Assembly: GCF_007954405.1 (NCBI RefSeq)
Contig: NZ_CP042344.1
Coordinates: 1,550,001 to 1,614,000, forward strand
DNA length: 64,000 nt
Origin: Comamonas flocculans
Lineage (GTDB): Bacteria; Pseudomonadota; Gammaproteobacteria; Burkholderiales; Burkholderiaceae_C
Reading direction: 5' to 3'
Part shown: positions 23,762 through 33,697 of the stretch, piece after piece
How the letters are laid out: every line of letters starts with the position of its first letter
Numbering within the stretch: the first letter of the stretch is position 1
Notes under the pieces: generated by a model
Told to the model about the DNA's origin: nothing
What the model saw: the letters and a program-made list of their open reading frames with translations, nothing else
The model's database searches: none
Position numbers and translations under genes: made by a program

Positions 23762-24391
23762 TCAACGGCTGGCGCTCACGCGCACCAGGATGGAGGTGAT
23801 GCCGGCGCCATCGAGCTTGCCCTTGAGCTGGTCGGCGTCGTCGCGCCGGGCAAAAGGGCCTATGCGCACGCGGTAGACCGCGCGGCCGTTCTGCTGGCCC
23901 TCGCTCACGCGCGCCTCCCAGCCCAGCATGGCGAGTTGCGCGCGCTGGGCGTCGGCTTCGTCGGGCGCGCGAAAGGCGCCGGCCTGGATGTAGTAGTTGC
24001 CGGTGGGGCCGGCCGCGGCGCTGGCGGACGCCGCAGCGGTGGCCGTGGACTCGGGCGTGCCGCCCTGGGCCTTGGCGCGCGCCAGGTCGCCCAGCGGGTC
24101 GTCGCTGGCCGCCGGCACGGTGGTTTCGTGGCCGGCCGGCTGCGGCGCGGGGGCCGGCGCAGGCTTGCCGCCGGCACCGGTCACCAGGCCGGCGTTGGGA
24201 TTCCAGTCCTTGTTGCGCTCGGCCTCCCTGGCGTCCTGGTCGGCCAGGCGCGAGCCGCTGCTCAGGAAGGGCACCGGCACCTTGCTCACGTAGGCGGCCA
24301 CCACGAAGGCGATGCCCAGACCCACCACCACGCCCAGGACCAAGCCTGCAAACGTCCCGCCCCGCTGTCCGCTTCGTCGTGCCTTGCCCAT
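23762..24391 (-). CDS. SPOR-domain cell-division protein, FtsN-like
   Basis: The 209-residue protein has a cytoplasmic basic tail, one membrane helix (about residues 13-35, GTFAGLVLGVVVGLGIAFVV), a Pro/Ala-rich linker and a C-terminal SPOR domain (about 133-209, YYIQAGAFRAPDEADAQRAQL and VYRVRIGPF). SPOR domains bind denuded septal glycan. It is the type II layout seen in betaproteobacterial FtsN-like proteins next to argS. ATG 24391 is used; a GTG at 24400 overlaps the argS stop (GTGA) and is a real alternative because neither has a clear ribosome site. Confidence 0.88.
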   Translation of the reverse strand: MGKARRSGQRGGTFAGLVLGVVVGLGIAFVVAAYVSKVPVPFLSSGSRLADQDAREAERNKDWNPNAGLVTGAGGKPAPAPAPQPAGHETTVPAASDDPLGDLARAKAQGGTPESTATAAASASAAAGPTGNYYIQAGAFRAPDEADAQRAQLAMLGWEARVSEGQQNGRAVYRVRIGPFARRDDADQLKGKLDGAGITSILVRVSASR

Positions 24392-24396
24392 GGTGT

Positions 24397-26076
24397 TCAC
24401 ATTCTTTGTGGTGCCGAGACGCCCAGCAGCGCCAGGCCGTTTTGCAGTATCTGGCCGGTGGCGGCCACCAATGCCAGCCGGGCGAGCCTGAGGGCCTCGT
24501 CGTCGACGAGGATGCGCTCGGCGTCGTAATAGCTATGGTAGCTGGCCGCCAGGTCACGCAGGTAAAAACTGACATCGTGCGGCGCATGGCCCGCGGCGGC
24601 GGCGGCGAGCATGTCGGGGTATTTGGCCAGCTCGCGCATCAGCGCCTGCGCAGCCTCGCTGGTGAGCGGCGCAAGATCGGCCTGCGCGAGCGCCGCGGTG
24701 TCCCAGTCCTCGCGCCAGCCGCGCAGCACCGAGCAGATGCGCGCATGGGCGTACTGCACGTAGTACACCGGGTTGTCGTTGTTCTGCGCGATCGCCAGGT
24801 CCACGTCGAAGGTGTATTCGGTATCGGGCTTGCGCGAGAGCAGGAAGAAGCGCACCGCGTCCTTGCTGGTCCATTCGATCAGATCGCGCAGCGTCACGTA
24901 GGAGCCCGCGCGCTTGCTGATCTTGACCTCTTCGCCGCCCTTGACCACGCGCACCATGGTGTGCAGCACGTAGTCGGGGTAGCCCCGGGGGATGCCCAGG
25001 TCCACCGCCTGCAGCCCGGCGCGCACGCGCGCGATGGTGCCGTGGTGGTCCATGCCCTGGATGTTCACCGCGCGCTCGTAGCCGCGGCGCCATTTCTGGA
25101 TGTGGTAGGCGACGTCGGGCACGAAGTAGGTGTAGTGGCCGTCGCTCTTGCGCATGACCCGGTCCTTGTCGTCGCCGTAGTCGGTGCTCCTGAGCCAGAG
25201 CGCGCCGTCCTGCTCATAGGTCTTGCCCTGGGCGATCAGGCGCTGCACGGTGTCTTCGACGTGGCCGTCGGCGTAGAGGCTGGATTCGAGGTAGTACTCG
25301 TCAAAGCGCAGGTTGAAGGCCTGCAGGTCCTTGTCCTGCTCGTTCCTCAGGTAGGCCACGGCGAACTGGCGCACGTTGTCGTAGTCGTCGATGTCGCCGT
25401 TGGCGGTGAATTCGCGGTCGTCGGCCTTGACCGTGGCGCGCGCGAGGAAGGCCTCGGCGATGTCCCGGATGTAGTCGCCGTTGTAGGCCGCCTCGGGCCA
25501 GCCGGGGTCGCCCGGCTTCACGCCCCGGGCGCGCAACTGGGTGCTCTTGGTCAGCGTGTCGATCTGCACGCCCGCGTCGTTGTAATAGAACTCGCGATGC
25601 ACCTGCCAGCCCTGGGTGGCGTAGAGATTGCAGATCGCGTCGCCCAGCGCCGCCTGGCGGCCGTGGCCCACGTGCAGCGGCCCCGTGGGGTTGGCCGAGA
25701 CGAATTCGACGAGGATTTTCTCCCCCCGCTCGGGCTGGCAGCCGAAGCGCTCCCTGGTGGCGAGCACCTCGCGCACCACCTGCTGGCGCGCAGCCGGCGT
25801 GAGGCGAAAGTTCAGGAAGCCCGGCCCGGCCAGCTCGATCGCCTCCACCCAGCGGCGGCAGGCCTCGCTTGCCAGCAATGCGGCCTGCAGCCGTTCACCC
25901 AGCTGGCGCGGGTTGGTCTTGAGCGCCTTGGCCAGTTGCATCGCCGCGGTACAGGCCCAGTCGCCATGCGCCGCCACCTTGGGTGATTCGAAGGCCGCGC
26001 GCGCGCCCGCGCCGGGCGAGAGCTTTTCCAGTTCGGCGGCCAGCGCCGCGAGCAATTCTTGTTTGACGCTGAGCAT
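24397..26076 (-). CDS. argS: Arginyl-tRNA synthetase
   Basis: The 559-residue protein is a class I synthetase with the N-terminal Add-1 domain, the HIGH-type motif [12 protein letters not shown] (after SANPTGPL), the KMSK-equivalent region [12 protein letters not shown], and an anticodon-binding DALR domain at the end (about 440-559). It charges tRNA-Arg and needs the tRNA to form the adenylate. ATG 26076 gives [12 protein letters not shown], the normal start. Divergent from psiF across 119 bases. The stop overlaps the GTG candidate start of the SPOR gene. Confidence 0.97.
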   Translation of the reverse strand: MLSVKQELLAALAAELEKLSPGAGARAAFESPKVAAHGDWACTAAMQLAKALKTNPRQLGERLQAALLASEACRRWVEAIELAGPGFLNFRLTPAARQQVVREVLATRERFGCQPERGEKILVEFVSANPTGPLHVGHGRQAALGDAICNLYATQGWQVHREFYYNDAGVQIDTLTKSTQLRARGVKPGDPGWPEAAYNGDYIRDIAEAFLARATVKADDREFTANGDIDDYDNVRQFAVAYLRNEQDKDLQAFNLRFDEYYLESSLYADGHVEDTVQRLIAQGKTYEQDGALWLRSTDYGDDKDRVMRKSDGHYTYFVPDVAYHIQKWRRGYERAVNIQGMDHHGTIARVRAGLQAVDLGIPRGYPDYVLHTMVRVVKGGEEVKISKRAGSYVTLRDLIEWTSKDAVRFFLLSRKPDTEYTFDVDLAIAQNNDNPVYYVQYAHARICSVLRGWREDWDTAALAQADLAPLTSEAAQALMRELAKYPDMLAAAAAGHAPHDVSFYLRDLAASYHSYYDAERILVDDEALRLARLALVAATGQILQNGLALLGVSAPQRM

Positions 26077-26195
26077 AGGGCTAGGGATTTTACGGGTCGC
26101 CCGGGGCTTGCGCGGCCCGGCGGCAGCGCTATGCTGCGCCCACCCCGGCGCCGTGTGAGCGCCGGGGAAGCACACACACCCTTTGGGAGACTTGC

Positions 26196-26525
26196 ATGAA
26201 AAAATGGCTTGCCATGCTGGCTGCCGCCAGTTGCGTCCTTTCCTTTGCCGTCCAGGCCGCCGACGCGCCGGCCAAGAAGGCGCCCACGGCGCAGCAGCAG
26301 AAGATGACCACCTGCAATGCCGAGGCCAAGACCAAGGCGCTCAAGGGTGACGAGCGCAAGGCCTTCATGAAGGAGTGCCTGAGCAAGAAGAAGGAAGCGC
26401 CTGCGGCGGCCGCCGGCACCCAGCAGGACAAGATGAAGAGCTGCAACGCCGAGGCCAAGACCAAGGCGCTCAAGGGTGACGAGCGCAAGGCCTTCATGAA
26501 GGGCTGCCTGGCCAAGGCCGCCTGA
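26196..26525 (+). CDS. psiF: PsiF-family periplasmic protein with two near-identical repeats
   Basis: The 109-residue protein has a Sec signal peptide (cleavage near VQAADA, about residue 21) and two PsiF repeats, [19 protein letters not shown] at about residues 40-58 and 83-101, each followed by a CL pair. The first cysteine and CL cysteine could form a disulfide in each unit. PsiF is phosphate-starvation induced in E. coli; no pho box is evident here. An ACCCTTTGGGAGAC ribosome site precedes the ATG. A terminator follows the stop at once, so it is monocistronic. Function of the family is unknown. Confidence 0.9.
   Translation: MKKWLAMLAAASCVLSFAVQAADAPAKKAPTAQQQKMTTCNAEAKTKALKGDERKAFMKECLSKKKEAPAAAAGTQQDKMKSCNAEAKTKALKGDERKAFMKGCLAKAA
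26313..26501 (+). repeat. Direct repeat of 60 bases inside psiF
   Basis: The segments 26313-26372 and 26442-26501 agree at 59 of 60 bases, with one T/C difference in a third codon position (AAT/AAC). They lie 129 bases apart (43 codons). Such identity points to recent duplication or ongoing gene conversion. Confidence 0.85.
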
Positions 26526-26545
26526 GCCCGAATCCGCGCAAGACC

Positions 26546-26583
26546 AGACGGCCCCGGGCGCGAGCGCCTCTGGGCCGTCTTTC
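26546..26583 (+). terminator. Rho-independent terminator after psiF
   Basis: AGACGGCCC (26546-26554) pairs with GGGCCGTCT (26572-26580); the 17-base loop itself contains GGGCGC/GCGCCT pairs. The stem ends in TTT followed by CC, a short T-run. It lies 20 bases after the psiF stop and ahead of the convergent DUF2214 gene. Confidence 0.8.
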
Positions 26584-26596
26584 CTGGACCGTCGTT

Positions 26597-27052
26597 TCAG
26601 CGCGTGCCCACGCCGCGCGCCAGCAGCACCGCCAGCACCACGACGACGATCATCAGGTGCGCCGACCACATCACCAGCACGCGCGCGCGCTTGAGTTCGG
26701 CCGCATCGGGCAGCGGCCCGCCCTGCGCCAGGCGCCCCTGCCAGGCAAGGTAGTGCCGGCGCGCCAGGTAGAGCAGCACGGTCATGGCGACGAGCAGCGC
26801 GATCTTGCCGTGCAGCAGGTGCTGCGCCCAGTACCAGCTCGAACCCTTCACGCCCCAGAAGGTGCGCGCCCAGCCCGTGGCCAGCACGATGGCGGCCGAC
26901 AGCAGGCTGAGCGCATTCATGCGCACCAGGCGGTCGACCACCTTGGGGTTGACCCAGTCGGCGCGGCACAGCGCGGTTTCGGTGGTCATGAAGGTGGCCA
27001 GCATGATGAAGGCCATGATGTGGGCAAAGGCCAGCACGCTTTCGAGTATCAC
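26597..27052 (-). CDS. DUF2214-family membrane protein
   Basis: The 151-residue protein has four predicted membrane helices (about residues 5-25, 45-62, 82-97 and 128-147) and the conserved ETALCRADWVNPKVVDRLVRMNALS loop in the first half, broken here at ALCRADW; it fits the DUF2214 family of small bacterial membrane proteins with histidines at the helix ends (H11, H79, H132), which might bind haem or metal. The GTG start at 27052 overlaps the stop of the upstream LysR gene in GTGA. Such overlap suggests that the LysR gene and this one are co-transcribed. No function is known. Confidence 0.72.
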   Translation of the reverse strand: MILESVLAFAHIMAFIMLATFMTTETALCRADWVNPKVVDRLVRMNALSLLSAAIVLATGWARTFWGVKGSSWYWAQHLLHGKIALLVAMTVLLYLARRHYLAWQGRLAQGGPLPDAAELKRARVLVMWSAHLMIVVVVLAVLLARGVGTR

Positions 27053-28026
27053 GGGGCAATGTCCTTTCGCGGGGCGGAGCCCGAAGTATTGCCCGGGCCC
27101 AAAGCCCCCCCTGACCAGAAGGTCGGGCGGGCATAGTGCGCGCGCAGCAAGTCCATCCACAGCCGCACCCGCAGAGGCAGGTGCTTGCGCTGGGGCAGCA
27201 GCAGGAAGATGCCGTTGGGCGGCGCGGCAAACTCTTCCAGCACCGCTACCAGGCGGGCGGCGGCAATGTCGCGCTCCACCTCCCAGGTGGAGCGCCAGGC
27301 GATGCCCCCGCCGGCCAGGCACCAGTCGTGCAGCACCTGGCCGTCCGAGCAATCGAGCGGCCCGCCGGGCTTGATGTGCACCACCTCGCTGCCGCCGCTC
27401 TCGCGCGGCACGCGAAAGGCCCAGCCGCGGGTCTGCGAGGCGTCGCTGGACAGCGCCAGGCAGTCGTGCTGCGCCAGCTCCGAGGGGTGGCGCGGCGTGC
27501 CCCGGCGCGCCAGATAGCCGGGCGTGGCCACGCACAGGCGCCGGTTGTCGGCCAGGCGCACGCTGACCAGGGAGGAGTCGGGCAGGTCGCCCACGCGCAC
27601 CGCGCAGTCGTAGCCTTCGCCGGCCAGGTCGACCACGCGGTCCGAGAGGTTGAGCGAGATCGTCACCTCCGGATGCTGGTCGCGAAACAGCGGCACCAGC
27701 GGCGCGACGTGGCGCCGCCCGAAGCCGGCCGGCGCGGTGATGCGCAGGTGGCCGGTGGCCTTGGCGCCGCCGGCGGAGACGCTGGCCTCGGCCTGGGCCA
27801 CGTCGGCCAGCAGGCGCTGGCAGTCCTCCAGGAAGGCGCTGCCTTCGTGCGTGAGCGTGATGCGCCGCGTGGTGCGCACCAGGAGCTTGACGCCCAGGTG
27901 CTCTTCCAGCGCGTCCAGGCGCCGCCCCATGATGGCCGGCGCCACGCCTTCGGCGCGCGCCGCCGCCGTCAGGCTGCCGCGCGTGGCGATGGAGACGAAT
28001 GAGGCAAAGGCCTTGAATTTATCCAT
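27049..28026 (-). CDS. LysR-family transcriptional regulator
   Basis: The 325-residue protein has an N-terminal LysR helix-turn-helix (about residues 5-62; FVSIATRGSLTAAARAEGVAPAIMGRRLDALEEHLG in parts) and a periplasmic-binding-like effector domain (about 92-295). It resembles the CrgA/AaeR branch with the DRVVDLAGEGYDCAVRVG signature. The tail of 30 Pro/Gly-rich residues after 295 is not typical. Its neighbour is the divergent malate synthase gene, and LysR proteins often regulate the divergent gene, so glcB is a candidate target. The effector is unknown. Overlaps the DUF2214 start. Confidence 0.88.
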   Translation of the reverse strand: MDKFKAFASFVSIATRGSLTAAARAEGVAPAIMGRRLDALEEHLGVKLLVRTTRRITLTHEGSAFLEDCQRLLADVAQAEASVSAGGAKATGHLRITAPAGFGRRHVAPLVPLFRDQHPEVTISLNLSDRVVDLAGEGYDCAVRVGDLPDSSLVSVRLADNRRLCVATPGYLARRGTPRHPSELAQHDCLALSSDASQTRGWAFRVPRESGGSEVVHIKPGGPLDCSDGQVLHDWCLAGGGIAWRSTWEVERDIAAARLVAVLEEFAAPPNGIFLLLPQRKHLPLRVRLWMDLLRAHYARPTFWSGGALGPGNTSGSAPRKDIAP

Positions 28027-28073
28027 GAAAAACGGTTGTAGCGCCCGTGTATGCTGCGCTGCCAGCTATCAAT
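28025..28073 (-). repeat. Dispersed ~50-base repeat, copy 5 (at the start of the LysR gene)
   Basis: On the minus strand it reads TGATAGCTGGCAGCGCAGCA, then TACACGGGCGCTACAACC and GTTTTTCATG. It lies just upstream of and touching the LysR start codon (ATG 28026), so it carries the 5' leader of that gene. Confidence 0.75.
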
Positions 28074-28243
28074 TCAATGAAGTTGCGCTTTCTCTGGATT
28101 CGTATTGTCTGGAGTTTTGCAAAAAAGTCACTAGTTATAGGATATTTACTGAATTTATTCACACAAATATTTCTAATACAGTGTATGCAAGCCTTGGCAA
28201 CCAGGGCAAGGCATTTTGTATCGGGTCTTTCAGGGGGTGAAAC
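28074..28243. other. AT-rich intergenic region between LysR and glcB
   Basis: This 170-base stretch is far lower in GC than the rest of the window. It holds probable divergent promoters but no clear -35/-10 pair that I would assert. A short hairpin GCCTTG (28191-28196) with CAAGGC (28207-28212) lies in the glcB leader, then ATTTTG. AGGGGGTGA before 28244 is the glcB ribosome site. No gene is visible. Confidence 0.6.
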
Positions 28244-30445
28244 ATGACCGCACGCACTCGCATCCACGGCCTGCAGGTGGCCGACGAGCTCTACCAGTTC
28301 ATCAACGCCGAGGTATTGCCCGGCACCGGCGTCACGCAAGAGGGCTTCTGGAAGGGCTTTGATGCGCTGGTGGCCGATCTGGCGCCGCGCAACGCCGCGC
28401 TGCTGGCCGAGCGCGAGCGCCTGCAGTCGGAGCTGGACACCTGGCACAGGGCCAACCCGGGCCCGATCCGCGACATGGCGGCCTACCGCAAGTTCCTGGA
28501 GACCATAGGCTATCTGGTGGCGCCGCCCCAGGGCGTGCAGGCCACGACCGAGCACGTCGATGCCGAGCTGGCCATCCAGGCCGGCCCGCAGCTCGTGGTG
28601 CCGATCCTGAACGCCCGCTATGCGCTCAACGCCGCCAATGCGCGCTGGGGCAGCCTGTACGACGCGCTCTACGGCACCGACGTGATCGGCGAAGACGGCG
28701 GCGCCGAAAAGGGCAGGGGCTACAACCCGGTGCGCGGCGCCAGGGTGATCGCCTATGCGCGCGACTTCCTCGACCAGGCCGCACCGCTGGCAAGCGGTTC
28801 ACACAAGGACGCGAGCAGCTATGCGGTCGACGGCGGCAAGCTGGTGGTGCGCCTGGCGAGCGGCAGCACCGGCCTGAAGGACCCGGCGCAGTTCGTCGGC
28901 TACCAGGGCGAGGCGGCGCAGCCGTCTTCGGTGCTGCTGGTGAACAACGGCATCCACGTGGACATCCGCATCGACCGCGCCACGCCCATAGGCAAGGACG
29001 ATGCGGCGGGCGTGGCCGACGTGGTGGTGGAGGCGGCGCTCTCGACCATCCTTGACCTGGAAGACTCGATCGCCGCGGTGGACGCCGAAGACAAGGTGCT
29101 CGGTTACCGCAACTGGCTGGGCATCCTGCGCGGTTCGCTGACCGAGACCTTTGACAAGGGCGGCAAGACCGTCACCCGCGGCCTGAACCCCGACCGTCGC
29201 TACACCGGCGCGAACGGCAAGGACGTGGTGCTGCCCGGGCGCTCGCTGCTGTTCGTGCGCAACGTCGGCCACCTGATGACCAATCCAGCCATCCTCTGGG
29301 GCGGCGAAGGCGGGGAAATTCCCGAGGGCATCCTCGACGCCATGGTCACCACGGCCATCGCGCTGCACGACCTCAAGGGCCTGGCGGGCGACAACGGCAT
29401 CCGCAACTCGCGCACCGGCAGCGTCTACATCGTCAAGCCCAAGATGCACGGCCCGGCCGAAGTGGCCTTCGCGAGCGAAGTGTTCGCGCGCGTGGAGAAG
29501 GTGCTGGGCCTGCCCGAGAGCACCGTCAAGCTCGGCATCATGGACGAGGAGCGGCGCACCAGTGTCAACCTCAAGGCCTGCATCGCCGCCGCGCCCAGCC
29601 GCATCGCCTTCATCAACACCGGCTTTCTGGACCGCACCGGCGACGAGATGCACACCTCCATGCACGCCGGCCCCATGGTCCGCAAGGGCGACATGAAGAC
29701 CAGCGCCTGGATCCAGGCCTACGAGAAGAACAACGTGCTGGTGGGCCTGTCCATGGGCCTGGCTGGCCGCGCGCAGATCGGCAAGGGCATGTGGGCCATG
29801 CCCGACCTGATGAAGGCCATGATCGAGCAGAAGATCGCCCACCCCAGGGCGGGCGCCAACACCGCCTGGGTGCCCAGCCCCACGGCCGCCACGCTGCACG
29901 CGCTGCACTACCACCAGGTGGATGTCGCCGCCATCCAGCGCGAGCTGGAAAAGACCTCGCTTGAGGCCGAGCGCGACAACCTGCTCACCGGCCTGCTCAC
30001 CGTGCCGGTGACGGCCAACCCCAACTGGAGCGACGAGGAAAAGCAGCAGGAGCTGGACAACAACATCCAGGGCATCCTCGGCTACGTGGTGCGCTGGGTG
30101 GACCAGGGCGTGGGCTGCTCCAAGGTGCCCGACATCAACGACGTCGGCCTGATGGAAGACCGCGCCACGCTGCGCATCTCCAGCCAGCACGTGGCCAACT
30201 GGCTGCTGCACGGCGTGGTGAGTGAAGGCCAGGTGCGCGCCACCTTTGCCCGCATGTCGGCCAAGGTGGACCAGCAGAACGCGGGCGACCCGCTCTACCG
30301 GAAGATGCACGACCGCTACGACGAGTCCATCGCCTTCCAGGCGGCGTGCGACCTGGTGTTCAAGGGATTGACCCAGCCCAGCGGCTACACCGAGCCGCTC
30401 TTGCATGCGGCGCGTCAGAAGGTCAAGGCGGGCACAGGCAAGTAA
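28244..30445 (+). CDS. glcB: Malate synthase G
   Basis: The 733-residue protein is the long, single-chain malate synthase G, which condenses glyoxylate with acetyl-CoA. Signatures include [12 protein letters not shown], the TIM-barrel [15 protein letters not shown] with catalytic acid residues, and [10 protein letters not shown]. Length matches the family (about 725). The start [19 protein letters not shown] is standard. It is monocistronic, with the LysR regulator divergent. No isocitrate lyase gene is close; the FAD-linked oxidase at 12971 could supply glyoxylate from glycolate only if it is GlcD. The gene is followed by a dispersed repeat. Confidence 0.97.
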   Translation: MTARTRIHGLQVADELYQFINAEVLPGTGVTQEGFWKGFDALVADLAPRNAALLAERERLQSELDTWHRANPGPIRDMAAYRKFLETIGYLVAPPQGVQATTEHVDAELAIQAGPQLVVPILNARYALNAANARWGSLYDALYGTDVIGEDGGAEKGRGYNPVRGARVIAYARDFLDQAAPLASGSHKDASSYAVDGGKLVVRLASGSTGLKDPAQFVGYQGEAAQPSSVLLVNNGIHVDIRIDRATPIGKDDAAGVADVVVEAALSTILDLEDSIAAVDAEDKVLGYRNWLGILRGSLTETFDKGGKTVTRGLNPDRRYTGANGKDVVLPGRSLLFVRNVGHLMTNPAILWGGEGGEIPEGILDAMVTTAIALHDLKGLAGDNGIRNSRTGSVYIVKPKMHGPAEVAFASEVFARVEKVLGLPESTVKLGIMDEERRTSVNLKACIAAAPSRIAFINTGFLDRTGDEMHTSMHAGPMVRKGDMKTSAWIQAYEKNNVLVGLSMGLAGRAQIGKGMWAMPDLMKAMIEQKIAHPRAGANTAWVPSPTAATLHALHYHQVDVAAIQRELEKTSLEAERDNLLTGLLTVPVTANPNWSDEEKQQELDNNIQGILGYVVRWVDQGVGCSKVPDINDVGLMEDRATLRISSQHVANWLLHGVVSEGQVRATFARMSAKVDQQNAGDPLYRKMHDRYDESIAFQAACDLVFKGLTQPSGYTEPLLHAARQKVKAGTGK

Positions 30446-30454
30446 GCTTCAATA

Positions 30455-30502
30455 AATATAGCTACTACCGCAAACGCAGTATGCGTTCCCGGCTAATTTG
30501 AT
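30455..30502 (+). repeat. Dispersed ~50-base repeat, copy 6 (intergenic)
   Basis: It reads AATATAGCTACTACCGCAAA, then CGCAGTATGCGTTCCCGGCT and AATTTGAT. It fills the gap between the convergent glcB and DUF808 genes up to the DUF808 stop codon. Confidence 0.7.
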
Positions 30503-31482
30503 CATGAAAATCGCTGGCGTAGCCTGCGCACCGCGCTCACCAGGGCGAGCACCAGCGCGCCCACCAGCGCGCCGACCACCATGTCCAGTGCGCCCGTGGC
30601 CAGCAGGCGCCACAGCCCGCCGAGCGGCAGAGCGGCCAGCGACGCACTGGCCTGCTCGATGGCCTGGCTCAGCGGCGCGATGCCGTGCACGATCAGGCTG
30701 CCGCCCACCAGGAACATGGCCAGCATGCCGGCCCAGGACAGCAGGCGCAGCAGGCGCGGCGCCAGCGCCAGCAGCGCGCTCCCGAGCGCCTGCGCCGGGC
30801 GCCAGGGCTTGCGGCGCAGCCATAGCCCCAGGTCGTCGGTCTTGACGATCGCGCCCACCGCGCCATAGACGCCGACGGTCATCAACAGCGCGATCGCCAC
30901 CAGCGCCACCAGCTGCTCGCTGATCGGCGCGCTGGCCACGGTGCCCAGCGCAATGATGATGATCTCGCTGGACAGGATGAAGTCGGTGCGGATGGCGCCG
31001 CGTATGCGCCGGCGCTCGAAGGCCGCGGGGTCGGCCAGCGCCTCGGCCTGCGCAGGCTGTGCCGCGCCGCCGGCGGCGGCCGGGCGTGTGGGATGCAGCC
31101 ATTTTTCGGCCAGCTTTTCCATGCCCTCGAAGCACAGAAAGCTGCCGCCGGCCATGAGCAGCGGCGTGATCAGCCAGGGCAGCCAGGCGCTGATGAGCAG
31201 CGCCGCCGGCACCAGGATGGCCTTGTTGAGCAGCGAACCCTTGGCCACGGCCCAGACCACCGGCAGCTCGCGCTCGGCGCGCACGCCGTTGACCTGCTCG
31301 GCGCTGAGCGCCAGGTCGTCGCCGAGCACGCCGGTGGTCTTCTGCGCCGCCACCTTGGTGAGCACCGCCACGTCGTCTGCCATGACCGCGCTCTTGCGCG
31401 CGGCCAGCTGCGCCATCGCGCCCACGTCGTCGAGCAGCGTCGCGATGTCGTCGAGCAGGGCGAGCAGGCTGGCGCCGGCCAT
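30502..31482 (-). CDS. DUF808-family membrane protein (YedI-like)
   Basis: The 326-residue protein opens with MAGASLLALLDDIATLLDDVG, the well-conserved start of DUF808 proteins, then has about six hydrophobic helices: 75-115, 172-212, 240-268 and 295-320 are the main regions. The FILSSEIIIIALGTV segment is family-typical. Function is unknown; members are inner-membrane proteins in many proteobacteria. It is followed closely upstream by the SGNH hydrolase on the same strand, 57 bases away, so a shared transcript is possible. The 3' end touches a dispersed repeat. Confidence 0.85.
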   Translation of the reverse strand: MAGASLLALLDDIATLLDDVGAMAQLAARKSAVMADDVAVLTKVAAQKTTGVLGDDLALSAEQVNGVRAERELPVVWAVAKGSLLNKAILVPAALLISAWLPWLITPLLMAGGSFLCFEGMEKLAEKWLHPTRPAAAGGAAQPAQAEALADPAAFERRRIRGAIRTDFILSSEIIIIALGTVASAPISEQLVALVAIALLMTVGVYGAVGAIVKTDDLGLWLRRKPWRPAQALGSALLALAPRLLRLLSWAGMLAMFLVGGSLIVHGIAPLSQAIEQASASLAALPLGGLWRLLATGALDMVVGALVGALVLALVSAVRRLRQRFS

Positions 31483-31539
31483 GGCAGCCCTATTTCCGGC
31501 GCGCTCTGGTGCGCGCCGCCGCTGCCCGAGCCTGGCGCT

Positions 31540-32655
31540 TCAGCGTAGCGCCTCGCGCACCAGGTCGGCCAGGATGCCGTGGCCGCGCGGTGTCGGATGG
31601 AAGGAGTCGGAAAACAGATAGCCCTGCCACCAGTCGGCGCCGCCGCTCGCCCCGGGCGGCGGGGTCTGCCTGGACAGCGCCTCGGCGGTGCAGCTCGGGA
31701 AGTCGTAGCTCGGCAGGCCCGAGCCATCCTGGCCGACCACCGGGCAGGCGGGCGTGAGGACGTTGCTCAACTGGTACTTTGCCGGTTGCGCCACCAGGGC
31801 CTTGAGCCGCGCGTCAAAGTCGGCGATCGCCACCGTCTTGCTGTCCTTGAAGCGCGCGGCGAGCGTCGCATTGAAGGCCTGCACCCAGCTGCCGAAGAGC
31901 TGGCGCAATTGCTCGGCCGCCGCCGGTCCCTGGGCCTGCGCGACCGCCGCGAGCACGAAGCCGAATTGCGGCGTCAGCGTGACGTCCGGCATGTTCAGCA
32001 CGACGACGCGCTTGGCGCCCTTGTCCAGCACCTGCGTCTGGATGGTGCCGGCGAACTGCGCCGCCAGGGCCTGCATGTAGGCGCCACCCGCCTGCGCCAT
32101 GCCGCTCTGGCCCTGGGACAGGAGCGACTGCACCGTGGCTTCGTCGAGCACCGTCGAGAGCATGGCGGCCAGGGCGGCGCCGCGGTCGTTCGATGCGGCC
32201 AGGAAGGCCTTGATCAGGTCCGCCACGTCGTTGCCGCCGCCGTCGATCAGCACCAGGTCGCGCTGGCCGAAGCCCGCGCTGCCCAGCGCCTTGAGCTGCT
32301 CGGTGATGGAAACCGGCGAGCTCGGCGCGCTCAGGTTGTTGATGCGCCCGCCGCCGATGGCGTAGTTGCTGCAGCCGGCGTTGACGCTGAAGGTATTGGC
32401 ACCACTGGCCAGGTAGTGCGGACACAGGTCGATGTCGTAGTCTGCGGCCACGAGCTCGGGCCAGATCGGCGTGGCGCCCGCGCCCACGGGCTTGCTGCCC
32501 TGCACGGTGAACTTCAGGCCAAAGGTGCCGCTGTCGGCCAGGCTGTCGCCCGCTACCTTGACGGCGCCGAATTCGGGCTCGGAACTGCCGCCGCCGCAGG
32601 CGGCCATCAGGGCAGCCGTCGCCACCACCACGATCCAGTGCATCTTGCGTCGCAT
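31540..32655 (-). CDS. SGNH/GDSL-family hydrolase lipoprotein
   Basis: The 371-residue protein starts with a lipoprotein signal, with C20 in ALMAAC and a flexible GGGSS linker after it. The SGNH blocks are present: GDSL (36-39, catalytic S38), a glycine block NYAIGGGRIN, GGGND with the asparagine, and DSFHPTPRGH (about 350-359), the D and H of the triad. It is an esterase or lipase at the outer membrane or surface; autotransporter relatives exist, but there is no beta-barrel domain here. A GGAGAACAC ribosome site precedes ATG 32655. Substrate is unknown. Confidence 0.88.
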   Translation of the reverse strand: MRRKMHWIVVVATAALMAACGGGSSEPEFGAVKVAGDSLADSGTFGLKFTVQGSKPVGAGATPIWPELVAADYDIDLCPHYLASGANTFSVNAGCSNYAIGGGRINNLSAPSSPVSITEQLKALGSAGFGQRDLVLIDGGGNDVADLIKAFLAASNDRGAALAAMLSTVLDEATVQSLLSQGQSGMAQAGGAYMQALAAQFAGTIQTQVLDKGAKRVVVLNMPDVTLTPQFGFVLAAVAQAQGPAAAEQLRQLFGSWVQAFNATLAARFKDSKTVAIADFDARLKALVAQPAKYQLSNVLTPACPVVGQDGSGLPSYDFPSCTAEALSRQTPPPGASGGADWWQGYLFSDSFHPTPRGHGILADLVREALR

Positions 32656-32704
32656 GCGTGTTCTCCTTGCGTGCAGTTGGGGTTTTGCCGGCGCTGCCGG
32701 GCTC

Positions 32705-33697
32705 TCAGAAAAGCTCGATGTCGCTGTGCGCCACCTTGCTTTGCAGTTCGCCGCTGGCCACCAGGTCGTCGTAGAAGCGTACCTGATTGCGTCCGTGCTC
32801 CTTGGCGTGGTAGAGCGCCTGGTCGGCCCGGCCGATGATCTCCACCGGCGTGTCCGGTGTGGCTGCGGCAAAACCTATGCTGATCGTGATGTGGCCGATC
32901 TGCGGAAACTCATGCGCCTCGATGGCCGCGCGCAGGCGTTCGAGCGCGGCGCGCGCGTGCTCCAGACTGATGGAGCGCAGCAGCACCACGAATTCTTCGC
33001 CGCCAAAGCGAAAGATGCGGTCCTGGCTGCGAAACTGCGCGCGCAGGCGGTTGGCCAGCAGGATCAGCACCTCGTCGCCATACAGATGCCCGTAGCGGTC
33101 GTTGACCAGCTTGAAATGGTCGATGTCTATCACCGCCAGCCACTGGCCGCTTTCCTTGTCGCTGCCCGGCAGCTCGCTGTAGCGGGCGAACTGCTCGTCG
33201 AAGGTCTTGCGGTTGAGCAGGCCGGTGAGCGCGTCGCGCTCGCTGTAGTCCAGCAGGCTCTGGTAGTTCTGGTAGACCAGAAACACGCCGGTGATCACCT
33301 CGTGCTGGTGCTGGGTGATCTTCTGCGAGCGCGTCACCTCCAGGCAGGTGGCGACGTGGTCCCCGAGCCAAACCGGCAGCCACAGCACGTGCTCCCCGCG
33401 CGTGCTGCGCTGGGCCGAGGCACCGCGTTCGTGGATGCACTGTGCGAGCTCGGGCATCTGTTCGAGCTCCATGGTGTTGGGGTCTTCGGCCGCCTCATGC
33501 GGGCTGCAGACGATGCGCCCGTCCTCGCTCCAGCAGCGCGGGCGCACGCGCACCGTGCCGGCCAGCGAGAAAAGCTCGAGCGAGCGCACTTGCAGCATGC
33601 GCCCGAGCGAGAAGATGGTCGAAAGAACCGAAACCTCCAGCCGCAGATGGTCCCGATGCGTGGTCATCTCGGCCAGGTTTTGCAGCAATGGTTGCAT
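32705..33697 (-). CDS. Diguanylate cyclase with GAF-like N-terminal region
   Basis: The 330-residue protein has an N-terminal sensor region (about residues 15-145) that looks GAF-like (LWLPVWLGDHVATCLEV) and a GGDEF domain (about 155-318). GGEEF is at 232-236, so it is probably active in making c-di-GMP. RSQD (223-226) lies five residues before it and matches the RxxD inhibitory I-site, so product inhibition is likely. Two unusual features are the E in place of D and no transmembrane segment, so it is cytoplasmic. AAGGAGA precedes ATG 33697. It lies alone between the SGNH gene and dacB. Confidence 0.92.
   Translation of the reverse strand: MQPLLQNLAEMTTHRDHLRLEVSVLSTIFSLGRMLQVRSLELFSLAGTVRVRPRCWSEDGRIVCSPHEAAEDPNTMELEQMPELAQCIHERGASAQRSTRGEHVLWLPVWLGDHVATCLEVTRSQKITQHQHEVITGVFLVYQNYQSLLDYSERDALTGLLNRKTFDEQFARYSELPGSDKESGQWLAVIDIDHFKLVNDRYGHLYGDEVLILLANRLRAQFRSQDRIFRFGGEEFVVLLRSISLEHARAALERLRAAIEAHEFPQIGHITISIGFAAATPDTPVEIIGRADQALYHAKEHGRNQVRFYDDLVASGELQSKVAHSDIELF

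Noticed and set aside
28047..28247. Small ORF of 66 codons in the AT-rich region before glcB
   Set aside because: No ribosome site and no recognised protein pattern; it runs through the likely promoter and ends inside glcB.
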